Part shown: one piece after another, positions 26,964-35,823 of the stretch
Position numbering within the stretch: position 1 is the stretch's first letter
Layout of the letters: the number at the start of each line of letters is the position of its first letter
Assembly: GCA_024236375.1 (NCBI GenBank)
Contig: JACKKP010000005.1
Location: forward strand, 62,001-126,000
Source: Rickettsiaceae bacterium
Lineage (GTDB): Bacteria > Pseudomonadota > Alphaproteobacteria > Rickettsiales > Rickettsiaceae
Direction of reading: 5' to 3'
DNA length: 64,000 nt
Program-made: the position numbers and the translations under genes
The notes under the pieces: model-generated
The model's input: the letters and a program-made list of their open reading frames with translations, nothing else
Database searches by the model: none
Told to the model about the DNA's origin: nothing

Positions 26964-28028
26964 ATGAATACAAATACTGATAAAATCCAAGAACTATCAT
27001 CTAACATCAAAAGTTTTATGAACAAAGAGAGTCATAATAGTAAAAAAATTGCTAATCTAGAAAATATAATAAATAAAATGCAAAACCATATACCAGATAC
27101 TCCAATATGTAATTTATCTTCTAATCTAGAAAATAAAAATTTTCATAATTTCATTAGAAATGGAGAGATAAATAATTTAGTCACAAAATCCTTAAGCACA
27201 GATCCTGACGAAGCTGGTGTAATATTGACACCTCAATTAAGCCGACAAATTATTAATTCTATCACTAGCCATTCTATAATGAGACAAATTGCCTCGGTAG
27301 AAAATATATCATCTAAATCTCTAGATATAATTAGCGAAAATGGTACATTTAGCGCTGGCTGGGTATCAGAAAACGCTGAAAGAAATACAACGGATACACC
27401 TAAATTAGTCAAATTATCGATTCATACGCACGAAATTTATGCTCAGCCCAAAGCAACTAGAACATTAATTAATGACTCAGAAATAAACATAGAAAATTGG
27501 CTAATTTCCAGATTATCAGATAGTTTTACTCGCATTGAAAATAGTGCTTTTATTAACGGCGATGGTGATAATAAACCATTTGGTTTACTTACAAATAATC
27601 AAATAGACAATATTGGATTAGCCGATAATGACATTAAACCATTTGACCTGCTAAATGCAATGAATGCGGTTGGCGAAGAATATCAACATAATATTAGCTT
27701 CTTAATGAACCGCCAAACTTTATCTATAATTCAAACTATGAAAGATGAAACTGGTAGATTTATTTGGCAACAATCAATGACCGATTCTGTAAAACAAACC
27801 ATTTTCGGAGCGCCAGTACATATTTGTGCTGAAATGCCAAATATTAAAGAAGATAAAGTAGCAATTGCTGTAGGTGATTTTAAATCAGCGTATAAAATTG
27901 TTGACAGAACTGGGATCAATATTTTAAGAGATCCTTATACTGACAAACCATTTGTAAGATTTTACGCAGTTAAACGTGTAGGTGGAGCTGTAGTCGATCC
28001 TAAAGCAGTCAAATTTATTAAATTTTAA
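26964..28028 (+). CDS. HK97-family major capsid protein (gene-transfer-agent-like)
   Basis: A 354-residue major capsid protein. The first 60 residues are the coiled-coil scaffold (delta) domain. HK97 fold landmarks follow: EAGVILTPQLSRQIINSI, the N-arm and E-loop region with SENAERNTTDTPKLVKLSI, NGDGDNKPFGLLTN, and the C-terminal AVGDFKSAYKIVDRTGINILRDPYTDKPFVRFYAVKRVGGAVVDP. It corresponds to gene 5 of the Rhodobacter-type agent. The frame is intact, so selection seems to preserve it. A strong hairpin follows the stop. Confidence 0.93.
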   Translation: MNTNTDKIQELSSNIKSFMNKESHNSKKIANLENIINKMQNHIPDTPICNLSSNLENKNFHNFIRNGEINNLVTKSLSTDPDEAGVILTPQLSRQIINSITSHSIMRQIASVENISSKSLDIISENGTFSAGWVSENAERNTTDTPKLVKLSIHTHEIYAQPKATRTLINDSEINIENWLISRLSDSFTRIENSAFINGDGDNKPFGLLTNNQIDNIGLADNDIKPFDLLNAMNAVGEEYQHNISFLMNRQTLSIIQTMKDETGRFIWQQSMTDSVKQTIFGAPVHICAEMPNIKEDKVAIAVGDFKSAYKIVDRTGINILRDPYTDKPFVRFYAVKRVGGAVVDPKAVKFIKF

Positions 28029-28035
28029 TTGGACT

Positions 28036-28077
28036 TTATAAGATTTATCAATGCTCAAACATTGATAAATCTTATAA
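28036..28077 (+). terminator. Perfect 18-bp hairpin after the capsid gene
   Basis: ttataagatttatcaatg pairs perfectly with cattgataaatcttataa across a six-base loop (ctcaaa), eight bases after the capsid stop codon. No T-run follows, so it may be a partial terminator or a 3'-end-stabilising structure that raises capsid mRNA over the downstream genes. Confidence 0.8.
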
Positions 28078-28110
28078 CACTAAGAATTCACTCCAAATAT
28101 TGTACAAAAG

Positions 28111-28635
28111 ATGAAAATCTCCTACGAAATTAAGCAAAATAAATCTAATATTTTTGAATTATCTTATATCAAAGATTTCCTTAAAATTACTCATGATTAT
28201 GAAGATATGCTGCTTGCGAATTTACTAAATACTTCAATTTCTTATGCTGAAAAATTGCTCAGAATATGTATCACTAGCTCAACGATAAAAGCTAATATTG
28301 AAGAGAGTCATAAAAATATTATTTTAAAATATCCAAGCATAAATAGTATTTTATCAATCATTTTAAAAACAAAAGAAATGATAGAAGAAGATATTACAGA
28401 AAATTTTGGCACAGCAGATTATCAAATAAATAAAATTACTTTAGCGGATCAGTTTGTAGGACAAAATATATGCTTTAATTACCAAACTGGCTTTGCTCCT
28501 GATAATATTCCACCTCAAATTAAACAAGCAATTTTACTACATTTAGCAAAAACTTATGAGCAACCAGCTAATACTAGTCTGATTGATAAGCAAATAAAAG
28601 AGCTATTAATACCATATCGGATAATTAAAATTTGA
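28111..28635 (+). CDS. Phage head-tail connector protein (gp6-like)
   Basis: A 174-residue protein of the head-tail connector family (phiE125 gp8/HK97 gp6-like; gene 6 of the gene transfer agent). The N-terminal IKDFLKITHDYEDMLLANLLNTSISYAEKLL helical pair is the family signature. NYQTGFAPDNIPPQIKQAILLHLAKTYE is the conserved C-terminal segment. It should join portal and tail at the head vertex. It starts 34 bases after the capsid-gene hairpin. Confidence 0.87.
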   Translation: MKISYEIKQNKSNIFELSYIKDFLKITHDYEDMLLANLLNTSISYAEKLLRICITSSTIKANIEESHKNIILKYPSINSILSIILKTKEMIEEDITENFGTADYQINKITLADQFVGQNICFNYQTGFAPDNIPPQIKQAILLHLAKTYEQPANTSLIDKQIKELLIPYRIIKI

Positions 28636-28641
28636 GATTAT

Positions 28642-28956
28642 ATGATGTGCTTTAAACATAAAATTACCTTATTAGAAAATAAATCTGTGAGTGAGCTTGA
28701 AGCAAATTGGCAAGAAGTACGGCAAATTTATGCAAATATAAAACCATTATGCGACACTAGGTTAGTAACATTAGAAAATGTAGAATTTGGAAGCATAATC
28801 AGCGCAGAATATTATGATTTTTATATAAGATACACGCAAGATATTAATATTTATATGCGTCTATCATTTCGTCAGAATATTTTTGAGATTAAGCGTATTA
28901 TTAATCATAATTTTTCTAATAAATTTCTCTCAATAATCGCCCTTCAAATCCAGTAG
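28642..28956 (+). CDS. Phage head-tail adaptor (gene-transfer-agent gp7-like)
   Basis: A 104-residue protein in the place and size of the head-tail joining protein (head closure, SPP1 gp16-like). The central part, with ENVEFGSIISAEYYDFYIRYTQDIN and MRLSFRQNIFEIKRIINH, fits the small beta-barrel fold of that family. Similarity is weak and the call leans on position between the connector and the DUF3168 gene. Two adjacent ATG codons are possible starts. Confidence 0.7.
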   Translation: MMCFKHKITLLENKSVSELEANWQEVRQIYANIKPLCDTRLVTLENVEFGSIISAEYYDFYIRYTQDINIYMRLSFRQNIFEIKRIINHNFSNKFLSIIALQIQ

Positions 28957-28963
28957 AATTCTT

Positions 28964-29368
28964 ATGTCTTTGACTTTTATACATGACTTCCAAAAAACCA
29001 TATATAACACTCTGATACTTGAACAAAAACTAACCAATTTAATCAATAAAATCTATATAGGACCAGCATTAAATGTCAAAGCACCTTTTATTACAGTGCA
29101 TTTCAATAAGCTTGAAGATATATCTCAATTTCAAAGAATAATTTATAATATAGAGTTTATAATCTCTGTTTATATTCAAGAAACCTACTATTATCAATTA
29201 AGTAATATAGCTGATATAGTTATTGATAACATTCTAAAAATACGTCATCTATCAGTAAATTGCCAAGTCATAGGCATCAAACTAAGTACAATTAATTTTA
29301 TTGATGCAAGAGATTCCGCTATACACAAAGCGGATATTCATTTTAAATCCTCTATAGCTAAAAAGTAA
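28964..29368 (+). CDS. DUF3168 tail-completion protein (gp8-like)
   Basis: A 134-residue protein of the DUF3168/tail-terminator type found in gene transfer agents. Matching features are a helical N-terminus (FQKTIYNTLILEQKLTNLINKIY), APFITVHFNKLEDISQF, a beta-hairpin VEFxISVY-like segment and IVDNIL before the last strands. It lies seven bases after the adaptor gene and one base before the DUF2460 gene. In full agents the major tail protein gene would come next, but it is absent. Confidence 0.75.
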   Translation: MSLTFIHDFQKTIYNTLILEQKLTNLINKIYIGPALNVKAPFITVHFNKLEDISQFQRIIYNIEFIISVYIQETYYYQLSNIADIVIDNILKIRHLSVNCQVIGIKLSTINFIDARDSAIHKADIHFKSSIAKK

Positions 29369-29369
29369 A

Positions 29370-29954
29370 ATGACAATACATAATATTATCTTACCAACAG
29401 ACATTTCTGCTTTTATTACAGGTATCTCTGAATTTTCTACTTCACGTATCATGACAAAATCGGGTCTTGAAATTTGCTCTTCTGATCAGCAAATAGTTCG
29501 TAGATGTTATTGTCTTAGCGAATGTAAAATATCAATAGATAGTTTTGAGCATTTCAATAATTTTTTTCTAGGACGTAATGGTAGTAGATATGGTTTTTTA
29601 CTTAAAGATCATTTTGATTATAAAGCAGAAAAACAAATTTTATCATTCAAAAATAATAAATTGCTTTTACAAAAAACCTATCCAGATTTATGTAATCCTT
29701 ATGTTAGAACTATTAAGTACCCTATAATTGAAACATTAATATTATATTTAGATAATACGCGCTACTATAATTTCACTATTGATAATAATGCAGAAATTAC
29801 TGTTAACGGAGAATTAAATCCGGATAAAATATTCACAGCAACTTTTGAGTTTTTGATTCCAGTACGTTTCAAACAAGATACTTATAAATATAAGTTGTGT
29901 AATGACGGAACTATTATTTTATATGATATTGAAATACAAGAAATAATTATATGA
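29370..29954 (+). CDS. DUF2460 tail protein (gene-transfer-agent gp12-like)
   Basis: A 194-residue distal-tail (Dit-like) protein of the DUF2460 family. Matching blocks are ILPTDISAFITGISEFSTSRI, FLGRNGSRYGFLLKDHFDYKA, a domain with TYPDLCNPYVRTIKYPI and the ending FEFLIPVRFKQDTYKYKL. It corresponds to gene 12 of the Rhodobacter-type agent. It overlaps the next gene by four bases, as expected in that cluster. Confidence 0.88.
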   Translation: MTIHNIILPTDISAFITGISEFSTSRIMTKSGLEICSSDQQIVRRCYCLSECKISIDSFEHFNNFFLGRNGSRYGFLLKDHFDYKAEKQILSFKNNKLLLQKTYPDLCNPYVRTIKYPIIETLILYLDNTRYYNFTIDNNAEITVNGELNPDKIFTATFEFLIPVRFKQDTYKYKLCNDGTIILYDIEIQEIII

Positions 29955-30703
29955 GTATTTGTTTTTTATTTGAAATTGCTACACGTGATGGTAAAACTTT
30001 TTTTCTTACATCAAGTGATACTGAAAAAAATATTAAGGATAAAAAATATTATCCTTATTGCGGCTTGAATCTCCTTCATGTTAAAGCGAATGATTCGGGC
30101 GATAATATTGCAGTTATTTCGGGCATTTATCATGCTTCAGCTATTAAAAAAACTGATGATTTGACTGATGCGACAATTACTATACTTCAGTTAGTGAACA
30201 ATAATTTGCGTATAGTAGGTAATTTACTTTGTACTTTTTTTTCAAAACAAGATTTAGAATTCAGGTTTTTTTGTAATTCTGAGATAATTAAATATAAGCA
30301 ATCTTTACTTCAATTGTTTAGCAACACATGTCGTGCAAGTTTTGGTGATAATAAGTGCAAAATTAATCCCTCAGATTTTACACTCAAAGCACAAATCTTA
30401 GAATTTGAAAATAATAGAATAAAATATCAATCGCAGACTTACAGTAATATTTCCTTTACCGGTGGACAAGCAATATTATTAGGAAATAACTCTGCTGTTG
30501 AATATTCTACTAAAATCATAAGTCATTTAGAAAATATAATAGATATAAATCTGCCTCAACACATTGATCCATTAATATATAACCAACTATTACTAATTCC
30601 TTCGTGTGATAAAAAATACAGAACTTGTTGCTATTCTTTTAATAATCAAGTAAATTTTAGGGGGGAACCACACATACCAAACATTAATATAATTAAAAAT
30701 TGA
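29951..30703 (+). CDS. DUF2163 tail protein (gene-transfer-agent gp13-like)
   Basis: A 250-residue hub-type tail protein with an N-terminal DUF2163 domain (FLFEIATRDGKTFFLTSSD, VSGIYHASAIKKTDDLTDATITI) and a C-terminal phage_BR0599 domain. The latter is marked by CRASFGDNKCKINP and by the cysteine pattern CDKKYRTCCYSFNNQVNFRGEPHIP. The cysteines are retained, so an iron-sulphur or structural role as in the family is possible. The next genes of a full agent (cell-wall hydrolase, host-specificity megatron) are not present. Confidence 0.9.
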   Translation: MSICFLFEIATRDGKTFFLTSSDTEKNIKDKKYYPYCGLNLLHVKANDSGDNIAVISGIYHASAIKKTDDLTDATITILQLVNNNLRIVGNLLCTFFSKQDLEFRFFCNSEIIKYKQSLLQLFSNTCRASFGDNKCKINPSDFTLKAQILEFENNRIKYQSQTYSNISFTGGQAILLGNNSAVEYSTKIISHLENIIDINLPQHIDPLIYNQLLLIPSCDKKYRTCCYSFNNQVNFRGEPHIPNINIIKN

Positions 30704-30714
30704 TAAATTAGATA

Positions 30715-30858
30715 ATGATTTCATATTTTCTATCGGGTTTTTTCAGCATGTTTATAATTGACTCTAAGACTAAAAAATATAGAAATTTTTGCCTACAATA
30801 TGATATGCAAAAAGTATTTGAAGATATGGAAAAATCATATGCAAATATTAGAGAATAA
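30715..30858 (+). CDS. Small ORF, 47 residues, after the tail genes
   Basis: A short frame from ATG to TAA with a hydrophobic start (MISYFLSGFFSMFIID) and a charged helical end. It begins 12 bases after the DUF2163 stop and ends two bases before the next ATG, so it has the spacing of a real gene in an operon. The residue use (F, Y, K, E spread as an amphipathic protein) is also gene-like. It could be a small membrane protein or the remnant of a longer tail gene. I do not recognise it. Confidence 0.5.
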   Translation: MISYFLSGFFSMFIIDSKTKKYRNFCLQYDMQKVFEDMEKSYANIRE

Positions 30859-30860
30859 AT

Positions 30861-31340
30861 ATGAAAGAACGAAAAAAATTTTTTGTTAATAACAGATTAA
30901 ATAAGGGTTATAAAAAAAGATTTAATTCAGAAGTATCAGATGTTGAAGCTTTTAAGAAAAATAATCTGCACTTACTTCCACCAATTGAAATAATTGAACA
31001 ATATGAAAGTTACTATCCAGGGACATTCAAAAAGCTAATGGAAATGACACAAAAGGAACAGCAAAATCGTCACGAACTTGCAGCTTTAGAAATTAAGCAA
31101 AATGCTAAAATGGCTTTTTATGGTCGTATAACTGGAATTTTATATATTATTATTATAGCCTTATGCGTTGCTGTTTTGGCTTTGACAGATCATTCGATAT
31201 TAGCAGCATTATTTACCTTGATTGCATTTTCTTGTTTATATTTGTTAGCTTATTATTTCAGAAATAACTTATACCCAATCCACAATCACAGGAAAAAATT
31301 TCGTGCTACGAAATCCAATATAAATGAACCATCTTCATAA
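30861..31340 (+). CDS. DUF2335 membrane protein
   Basis: A 159-residue protein with a soluble N-terminal half and two transmembrane helices near residues 92-132. LLPPIEIIEQYESYYPGTFKKLMEMTQKEQQNRHELAALEIK is the DUF2335 signature. The function of DUF2335 is unknown; members occur in many proteobacteria, including next to phage genes. Placement at the end of the gene-transfer-agent block and the two-helix topology would fit a holin-like or release function, but this is only a suggestion. A hairpin follows. Confidence 0.8.
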   Translation: MKERKKFFVNNRLNKGYKKRFNSEVSDVEAFKKNNLHLLPPIEIIEQYESYYPGTFKKLMEMTQKEQQNRHELAALEIKQNAKMAFYGRITGILYIIIIALCVAVLALTDHSILAALFTLIAFSCLYLLAYYFRNNLYPIHNHRKKFRATKSNINEPSS

Positions 31341-31364
31341 TATTATAATTTTTATATTCTACAT

Positions 31365-31387
31365 ATAGACATAGTAATTATGTCTAT
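31365..31387 (+). terminator. Probable terminator after the gene-transfer-agent block
   Basis: A 9-bp perfect stem (atagacata / tatgtctat) with a five-base loop lies 24 bases after the DUF2335 stop and is followed by tatatttt. Confidence 0.55.
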
Positions 31388-31581
31388 TATATTTTGCATT
31401 CAAAGACGTTGGGACAATAACATATTAAAATGCTCATTGCGTTTTAGTTTTGTGCTGCGTTTCTATAGCATTGTGTCTTTTATAACTACAAATAGATTGA
31501 TTTTAATATCTAATCTTTATTATATAGATGCTATAAGCACTAATAGTAATTATATTAGATTATTATAATTTGTTATTTATT

Positions 31582-32943
31582 ATGACGACACCAACTGAAA
31601 CTACTCTAGATAACACTACTAATATTCAAAAACAAGCTTTTGCTGCTTATAATAATATAGAAGAACAAGGAGGCTTTTTTTCTTATTACACAACAATCGC
31701 TGATAGAGCAAATTCTATAGCAGAACAACTCAAGCAAAAGCGACAAAAACTTTATGAAGATATACAAGGTTATTTTATGTCATTGCAAACAGTACAATTT
31801 GGCATGAATACCGCAAAAAAAATACATAATTCTTCTTTATATCAAGTCACTACTGATAAAACTACCGAAGCAATAAACACGATATTAAATTCTACCTTAT
31901 TTAAACTGGCAACTAGCCGCTTAGTCCTTAGAAGCATTACAGCTATACTAATCATTGCTACAAGTGGTCCTATTGTAGCGACAATAGGATTGGCTACAAT
32001 GGGTTTAGGAGTTGCGGTTGATACTTTTCAATTAGGTGCTACTAGACGTTTAAAACATGAACATTCTAAAGTGTTACAATATTTAAATCTACGTGCAAAG
32101 CAAGATTTCATGTTGAATAATATAGCGCCAGATTTAAAAAAAATACTAGCTAATCAATTAATACAAGTTGATCCTCGTCCTATAATAAAAAATGAAGCAC
32201 ATCACAAAATTTCTGGTATTAATTGGAGTATTATTAGTTCTGCTGGCAAAGCCATATTAAAAACAGGAAGAGGTATAATCAATAGCAGTTTAAAGTTAAT
32301 GACCTCCAGTGTAAATGTAGTGGAAGCTGCATCACTTGCATCTGGCTTTTTCTTTTTCCTTCTAGAGTTACGGCAACAAAAAAGTATATCCGTATTTAAT
32401 AATAACTTGCGTGATTCAATTAATCAATATTGCCAAAACCCACAAGCACCAATTTATAAAGATCGAATGCAACTAGATCAATTAACACGTGCTCAAAGAG
32501 TGCAATCTTTGGCACTAGAACGCACTATATGCGATATAGAAGTGATGCGTTTTCAAAAGCAATTAGCAACAGGCAATTTAGATGAAATACAGAAAGTAAA
32601 GATTCAAGGACAAATAATTAAGCGGTATCAAGAGAATTTAGCAAGAGTTGAGAATATGGTTAAAGAGGTCAGAAATTCTCGTGGCATAACTGCTAATATT
32701 ATGATGATAGGCGAGAATTTTACCGAGGCTCATAATCCATTCAGTAAATACAACGATATAAGTACTGTAAAAAAATCTTTAAGAAAACCTTCAGAACTTA
32801 GTAGACTTACTAAAATTATCCAAGATAATCAGAAAAATCTATTAACAAAAGTACAAATATCACGTCAAAAACAAATGGGAACATATGTATCTCAATTGCA
32901 GACAAAAAAAACAGCTAAGTCAAATAAAATCAATACACGTTAA
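31582..32943 (+). CDS. Hypothetical protein with hydrophobic glycine-rich segments
   Basis: A 453-residue protein that I do not recognise. I chose the ATG giving MTTPTETTLDN; an upstream TTG in frame adds four hydrophobic residues. About residues 118-150 form a strong hydrophobic, Ala/Gly/Thr-rich helical hairpin (ILIIATSGPIVATIGLATMG). A second hydrophobic patch (VEAASLASGFFFFLLEL) lies near 250-270. The rest is helical and charged, with a basic C-terminus (KTAKSNKINTR). There is no N-terminal signal peptide. The layout, soluble arms around membrane-inserting helices, resembles effector or pore-like proteins, but there is no direct evidence. It converges with alaS. Confidence 0.65.
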   Translation: MTTPTETTLDNTTNIQKQAFAAYNNIEEQGGFFSYYTTIADRANSIAEQLKQKRQKLYEDIQGYFMSLQTVQFGMNTAKKIHNSSLYQVTTDKTTEAINTILNSTLFKLATSRLVLRSITAILIIATSGPIVATIGLATMGLGVAVDTFQLGATRRLKHEHSKVLQYLNLRAKQDFMLNNIAPDLKKILANQLIQVDPRPIIKNEAHHKISGINWSIISSAGKAILKTGRGIINSSLKLMTSSVNVVEAASLASGFFFFLLELRQQKSISVFNNNLRDSINQYCQNPQAPIYKDRMQLDQLTRAQRVQSLALERTICDIEVMRFQKQLATGNLDEIQKVKIQGQIIKRYQENLARVENMVKEVRNSRGITANIMMIGENFTEAHNPFSKYNDISTVKKSLRKPSELSRLTKIIQDNQKNLLTKVQISRQKQMGTYVSQLQTKKTAKSNKINTR

Positions 32944-32968
32944 TCTTGATATTAATAAGCTACACACC

Positions 32969-32993
32969 ATAATCATTCAAGTTGAATGATTAT
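32969..32993. terminator. Bidirectional hairpin between convergent genes
   Basis: ataatcattcaa and ttgaatgattat form a 12-bp inverted repeat around one central base (effectively 10-11 bp with a short loop). It lies between the stop of the unknown plus-strand gene and the alaS stop, with no gene in the 54-bp gap. Confidence 0.65.
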
Positions 32994-32997
32994 ATAG

Positions 32998-35652
32998 TTA
33001 ACTATATTTATCAATGATGCTAATTATATTTAGTTTGATATTATCTTTTTGGTCCATAGGTATATTGTTTAGTTGGGCTAAATGAGCTTGTCCACCACCC
33101 TGCCCTCCAATCTTTTCAATCAGTTCCTTAACTATAGCTTGCGCATTTATTTTCTCAATTAAGTTTTTTGATATAGCAATAGATAAGGATAATTTTCCCT
33201 GATAGATAAAACTATAAACTAATAATAAATTAGGAATTTTTTTAGTAATATTATCACAAGCAACTCTAAAAATTTTAGGATCAATATCTAGATCAACAAA
33301 CTTATAAAGTAAGTCTATACCGGATATGTTCTCTTTGTGCTCTTGAAAGTAAGCTGTAGAAAAGGTTAATTGCGATAATTGAATATTTTCTAATTGAGCT
33401 ATTAATTGTTTATTCTGCTCAGTTAAATTATCAATTTTATTGATAATTTCACCACGTGTCACTTTAAATTTTGTTGATAATTCTTCTAATAACTTGTCAC
33501 ACGCCACAAATTCTTCAAAAGCAAATTCTCCACATATTGCTTCAATTCTTCTAATACCTGCAGCAATTCCTATTTCGTTAATAATTTTAAATATACCAAT
33601 ATTACCAGTACGTGTTACGTGAGTTCCTCCACATAATTCCATAGAAAATTCGCTGCAATCACCTTGACCTAACGTCACTACTCTCACTTCATTTTCATAT
33701 TTTTCACCAAATAATGCCATTGCACCTTTTTTGCTTGCATCCTCATAATGCATAATCTCAGTGGTGACATCAGAGTTGTGAGTAATAATACGATTGACTT
33801 CTTTTTCAATTTGGTAAATCTCTGAAGCAGACAAAGATTTTGGATGACTAAAATCAAAACGTAATTTATTAGGTAACACTAAAGACCCTTTTTGGGTCAC
33901 ATGCTCACCTAAAATTTTGCGCAATACTGCATGTAATATATGCGTTGCTGTATGATGAATACGTAAATTATCTCGATGTCGCTGATCAATATTTAATGAT
34001 AATACTTCATCTAATTTAACTGATCCTTCTTCAAGAGTACATATATGCGCGATTATTTTTCCTAAATACCTTAGAGTGTCTTTAATAATTATCTTACAAT
34101 TATTACTAAATGCGATCCCAATATCACCAATTTGGCCTCCTGACTCACCATAAAAAGGTGTTTGGTGAGTAATGAGAATAAATTCAGCTCCTACTTGTGC
34201 AATTTCCTTATATTCTCTATTATCTTGCAATAACGCCACTACTTTTGCTTCTGCTGATTCCAAACTATAACCCAAAAACTCTGTGGGGCCATATTTACTT
34301 AATATATCAAACCATATAGAATCATTTTTAGCATCTGAGGTACCAGACCATAATTTGCGAGCGCGTTCTTTTTGTAAATTCATTTGCGCATTAAATTCAT
34401 CTAGATCAACTTTTATTTGCTGCTTTTTTAATATGTCCTCGGTTAAGTCTAATGGAAAACCATATGTATCATAAAGTTTAAATGCTGTTTCGCCGGACAT
34501 TTGGCCACCTTTGGGAATATTTTTTGCCTCAGCGTGCAGTAATTTTAAGCCCTTATCCAGCGTTATGCGAAATTTTTCTTCTTCTTGCAATAACACATTT
34601 GAAATTAGACTTTGTGCTCTTATTAATTCTGGGTAAGTGTGCCCAAATAAATCTATTAATTGTGGTAATAATTTGTACATTACCGGTTCTTTTGCGCCAA
34701 GCTGATTAATATGGCGCATACTACGACGCATAATTCTTCTTAGAACATAACCTCTGCCTTCATTAGAAGGCATTACTCCATCAGCTATCAAAAATGCGCA
34801 GGATCGTAAGTGGTCAGCTATAACTCTATAGGAAATTAATGCTTCGTCTTCTGCTGGGACTTTGATAATTGACTCAGCATCAGCAATTAATTCTCTAAAA
34901 ATATCTGTGTCATAATTATTATGTACATTTTGCATAACAGCAGTAATACGCTCTAACCCCATTCCAGTATCAACACTACGTTTTGGTAACAAAATTCTAC
35001 TACCATCAAGTTTTTGTTCATATTGCATAAAAACTAGATTCCAAATTTCTACGAATCTGTCTCCATCTTGGTCTTTCGTACCTGGAAGAGACCCAAAAAT
35101 CTTTTCTCCATGATCATAAAATATTTCACTACAAGGGCCACATGGACCACTATCTCCCATTGACCAGAAATTATCATCTGTTTTTATTTTGATTATACGT
35201 TCTTCCTGAAATCCAGTAATTTTTTGCCATAAATCAAACGCTTCTTGGTCTTCATGATATACGGTAATATATAATTTATCTGCTGGAATTTGATATTCTT
35301 TGACTAGCATTTGCCAAGCAAAATATATTGCTTCTTCTTTGAAATAATCTCCAAAAGAAAAATTACCCAGCATCTCGAAAAAAGTGTGATGTCTTGCAGT
35401 ATATCCTACATTCTCAAGGTCATTATGTTTGCCGCCTGCCCTGACACATTTTTGTGAAGTAACTGCTCTTTTATATTCTCTTTCTTCAATACCAGTGAAC
35501 ATATCCTTAAATTGTACCATCCCAGCATTAGTAAACATAAGTGTTGGATCATTGCTTGGTACAAGGGGGCTAGAATTAATATGTTGGTGATTATTTTTTT
35601 TGAAAAAATCTATAAAATTATTACGTATATGATAAGCAGTAAGATGCGACAT
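32998..35652 (-). CDS. alaS: Alanine--tRNA ligase
   Basis: Charges and proofreads tRNA-Ala. The 884 residues include the class II core (TAYHIRNNFIDFFKKNNH, PSNDPTLMFTNAGMVQFKDMF, TSQKCVRAGGKHNDLENVG), the tRNA-recognition domain, the editing domain with zinc ligands in HHTATHILHAVLR and CGGTHVTRTGN, and the C-terminal domain ending GGQGGGQAHLAQ. Length equals the E. coli enzyme within ten residues, and no key motif is lost. It is monocistronic and starts divergently from the next unknown gene 171 bp away. Confidence 0.97.
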   Translation of the reverse strand: MSHLTAYHIRNNFIDFFKKNNHQHINSSPLVPSNDPTLMFTNAGMVQFKDMFTGIEEREYKRAVTSQKCVRAGGKHNDLENVGYTARHHTFFEMLGNFSFGDYFKEEAIYFAWQMLVKEYQIPADKLYITVYHEDQEAFDLWQKITGFQEERIIKIKTDDNFWSMGDSGPCGPCSEIFYDHGEKIFGSLPGTKDQDGDRFVEIWNLVFMQYEQKLDGSRILLPKRSVDTGMGLERITAVMQNVHNNYDTDIFRELIADAESIIKVPAEDEALISYRVIADHLRSCAFLIADGVMPSNEGRGYVLRRIMRRSMRHINQLGAKEPVMYKLLPQLIDLFGHTYPELIRAQSLISNVLLQEEEKFRITLDKGLKLLHAEAKNIPKGGQMSGETAFKLYDTYGFPLDLTEDILKKQQIKVDLDEFNAQMNLQKERARKLWSGTSDAKNDSIWFDILSKYGPTEFLGYSLESAEAKVVALLQDNREYKEIAQVGAEFILITHQTPFYGESGGQIGDIGIAFSNNCKIIIKDTLRYLGKIIAHICTLEEGSVKLDEVLSLNIDQRHRDNLRIHHTATHILHAVLRKILGEHVTQKGSLVLPNKLRFDFSHPKSLSASEIYQIEKEVNRIITHNSDVTTEIMHYEDASKKGAMALFGEKYENEVRVVTLGQGDCSEFSMELCGGTHVTRTGNIGIFKIINEIGIAAGIRRIEAICGEFAFEEFVACDKLLEELSTKFKVTRGEIINKIDNLTEQNKQLIAQLENIQLSQLTFSTAYFQEHKENISGIDLLYKFVDLDIDPKIFRVACDNITKKIPNLLLVYSFIYQGKLSLSIAISKNLIEKINAQAIVKELIEKIGGQGGGQAHLAQLNNIPMDQKDNIKLNIISIIDKYS

Positions 35653-35823
35653 AAAACAATATTATTTTTCATATTTAGGAACTATTAGCATATTCATTTT
35701 ATGGCTAAATTACAATATTTTTATAGAAAATATCTCTTCTGTATTTACACTATAGATTATTGTCTATTTGTTATCTATAAGAATATCTTATAATAATTTG
35801 TTAACTCCATTAATATTTCCAAT

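Noticed and set aside
31380..31568. A 62-codon frame after the DUF2335 gene
   Set aside because: Its start lies within the hairpin stem that ends the preceding transcript, and its composition is that of random AT-rich sequence; no ribosome site.
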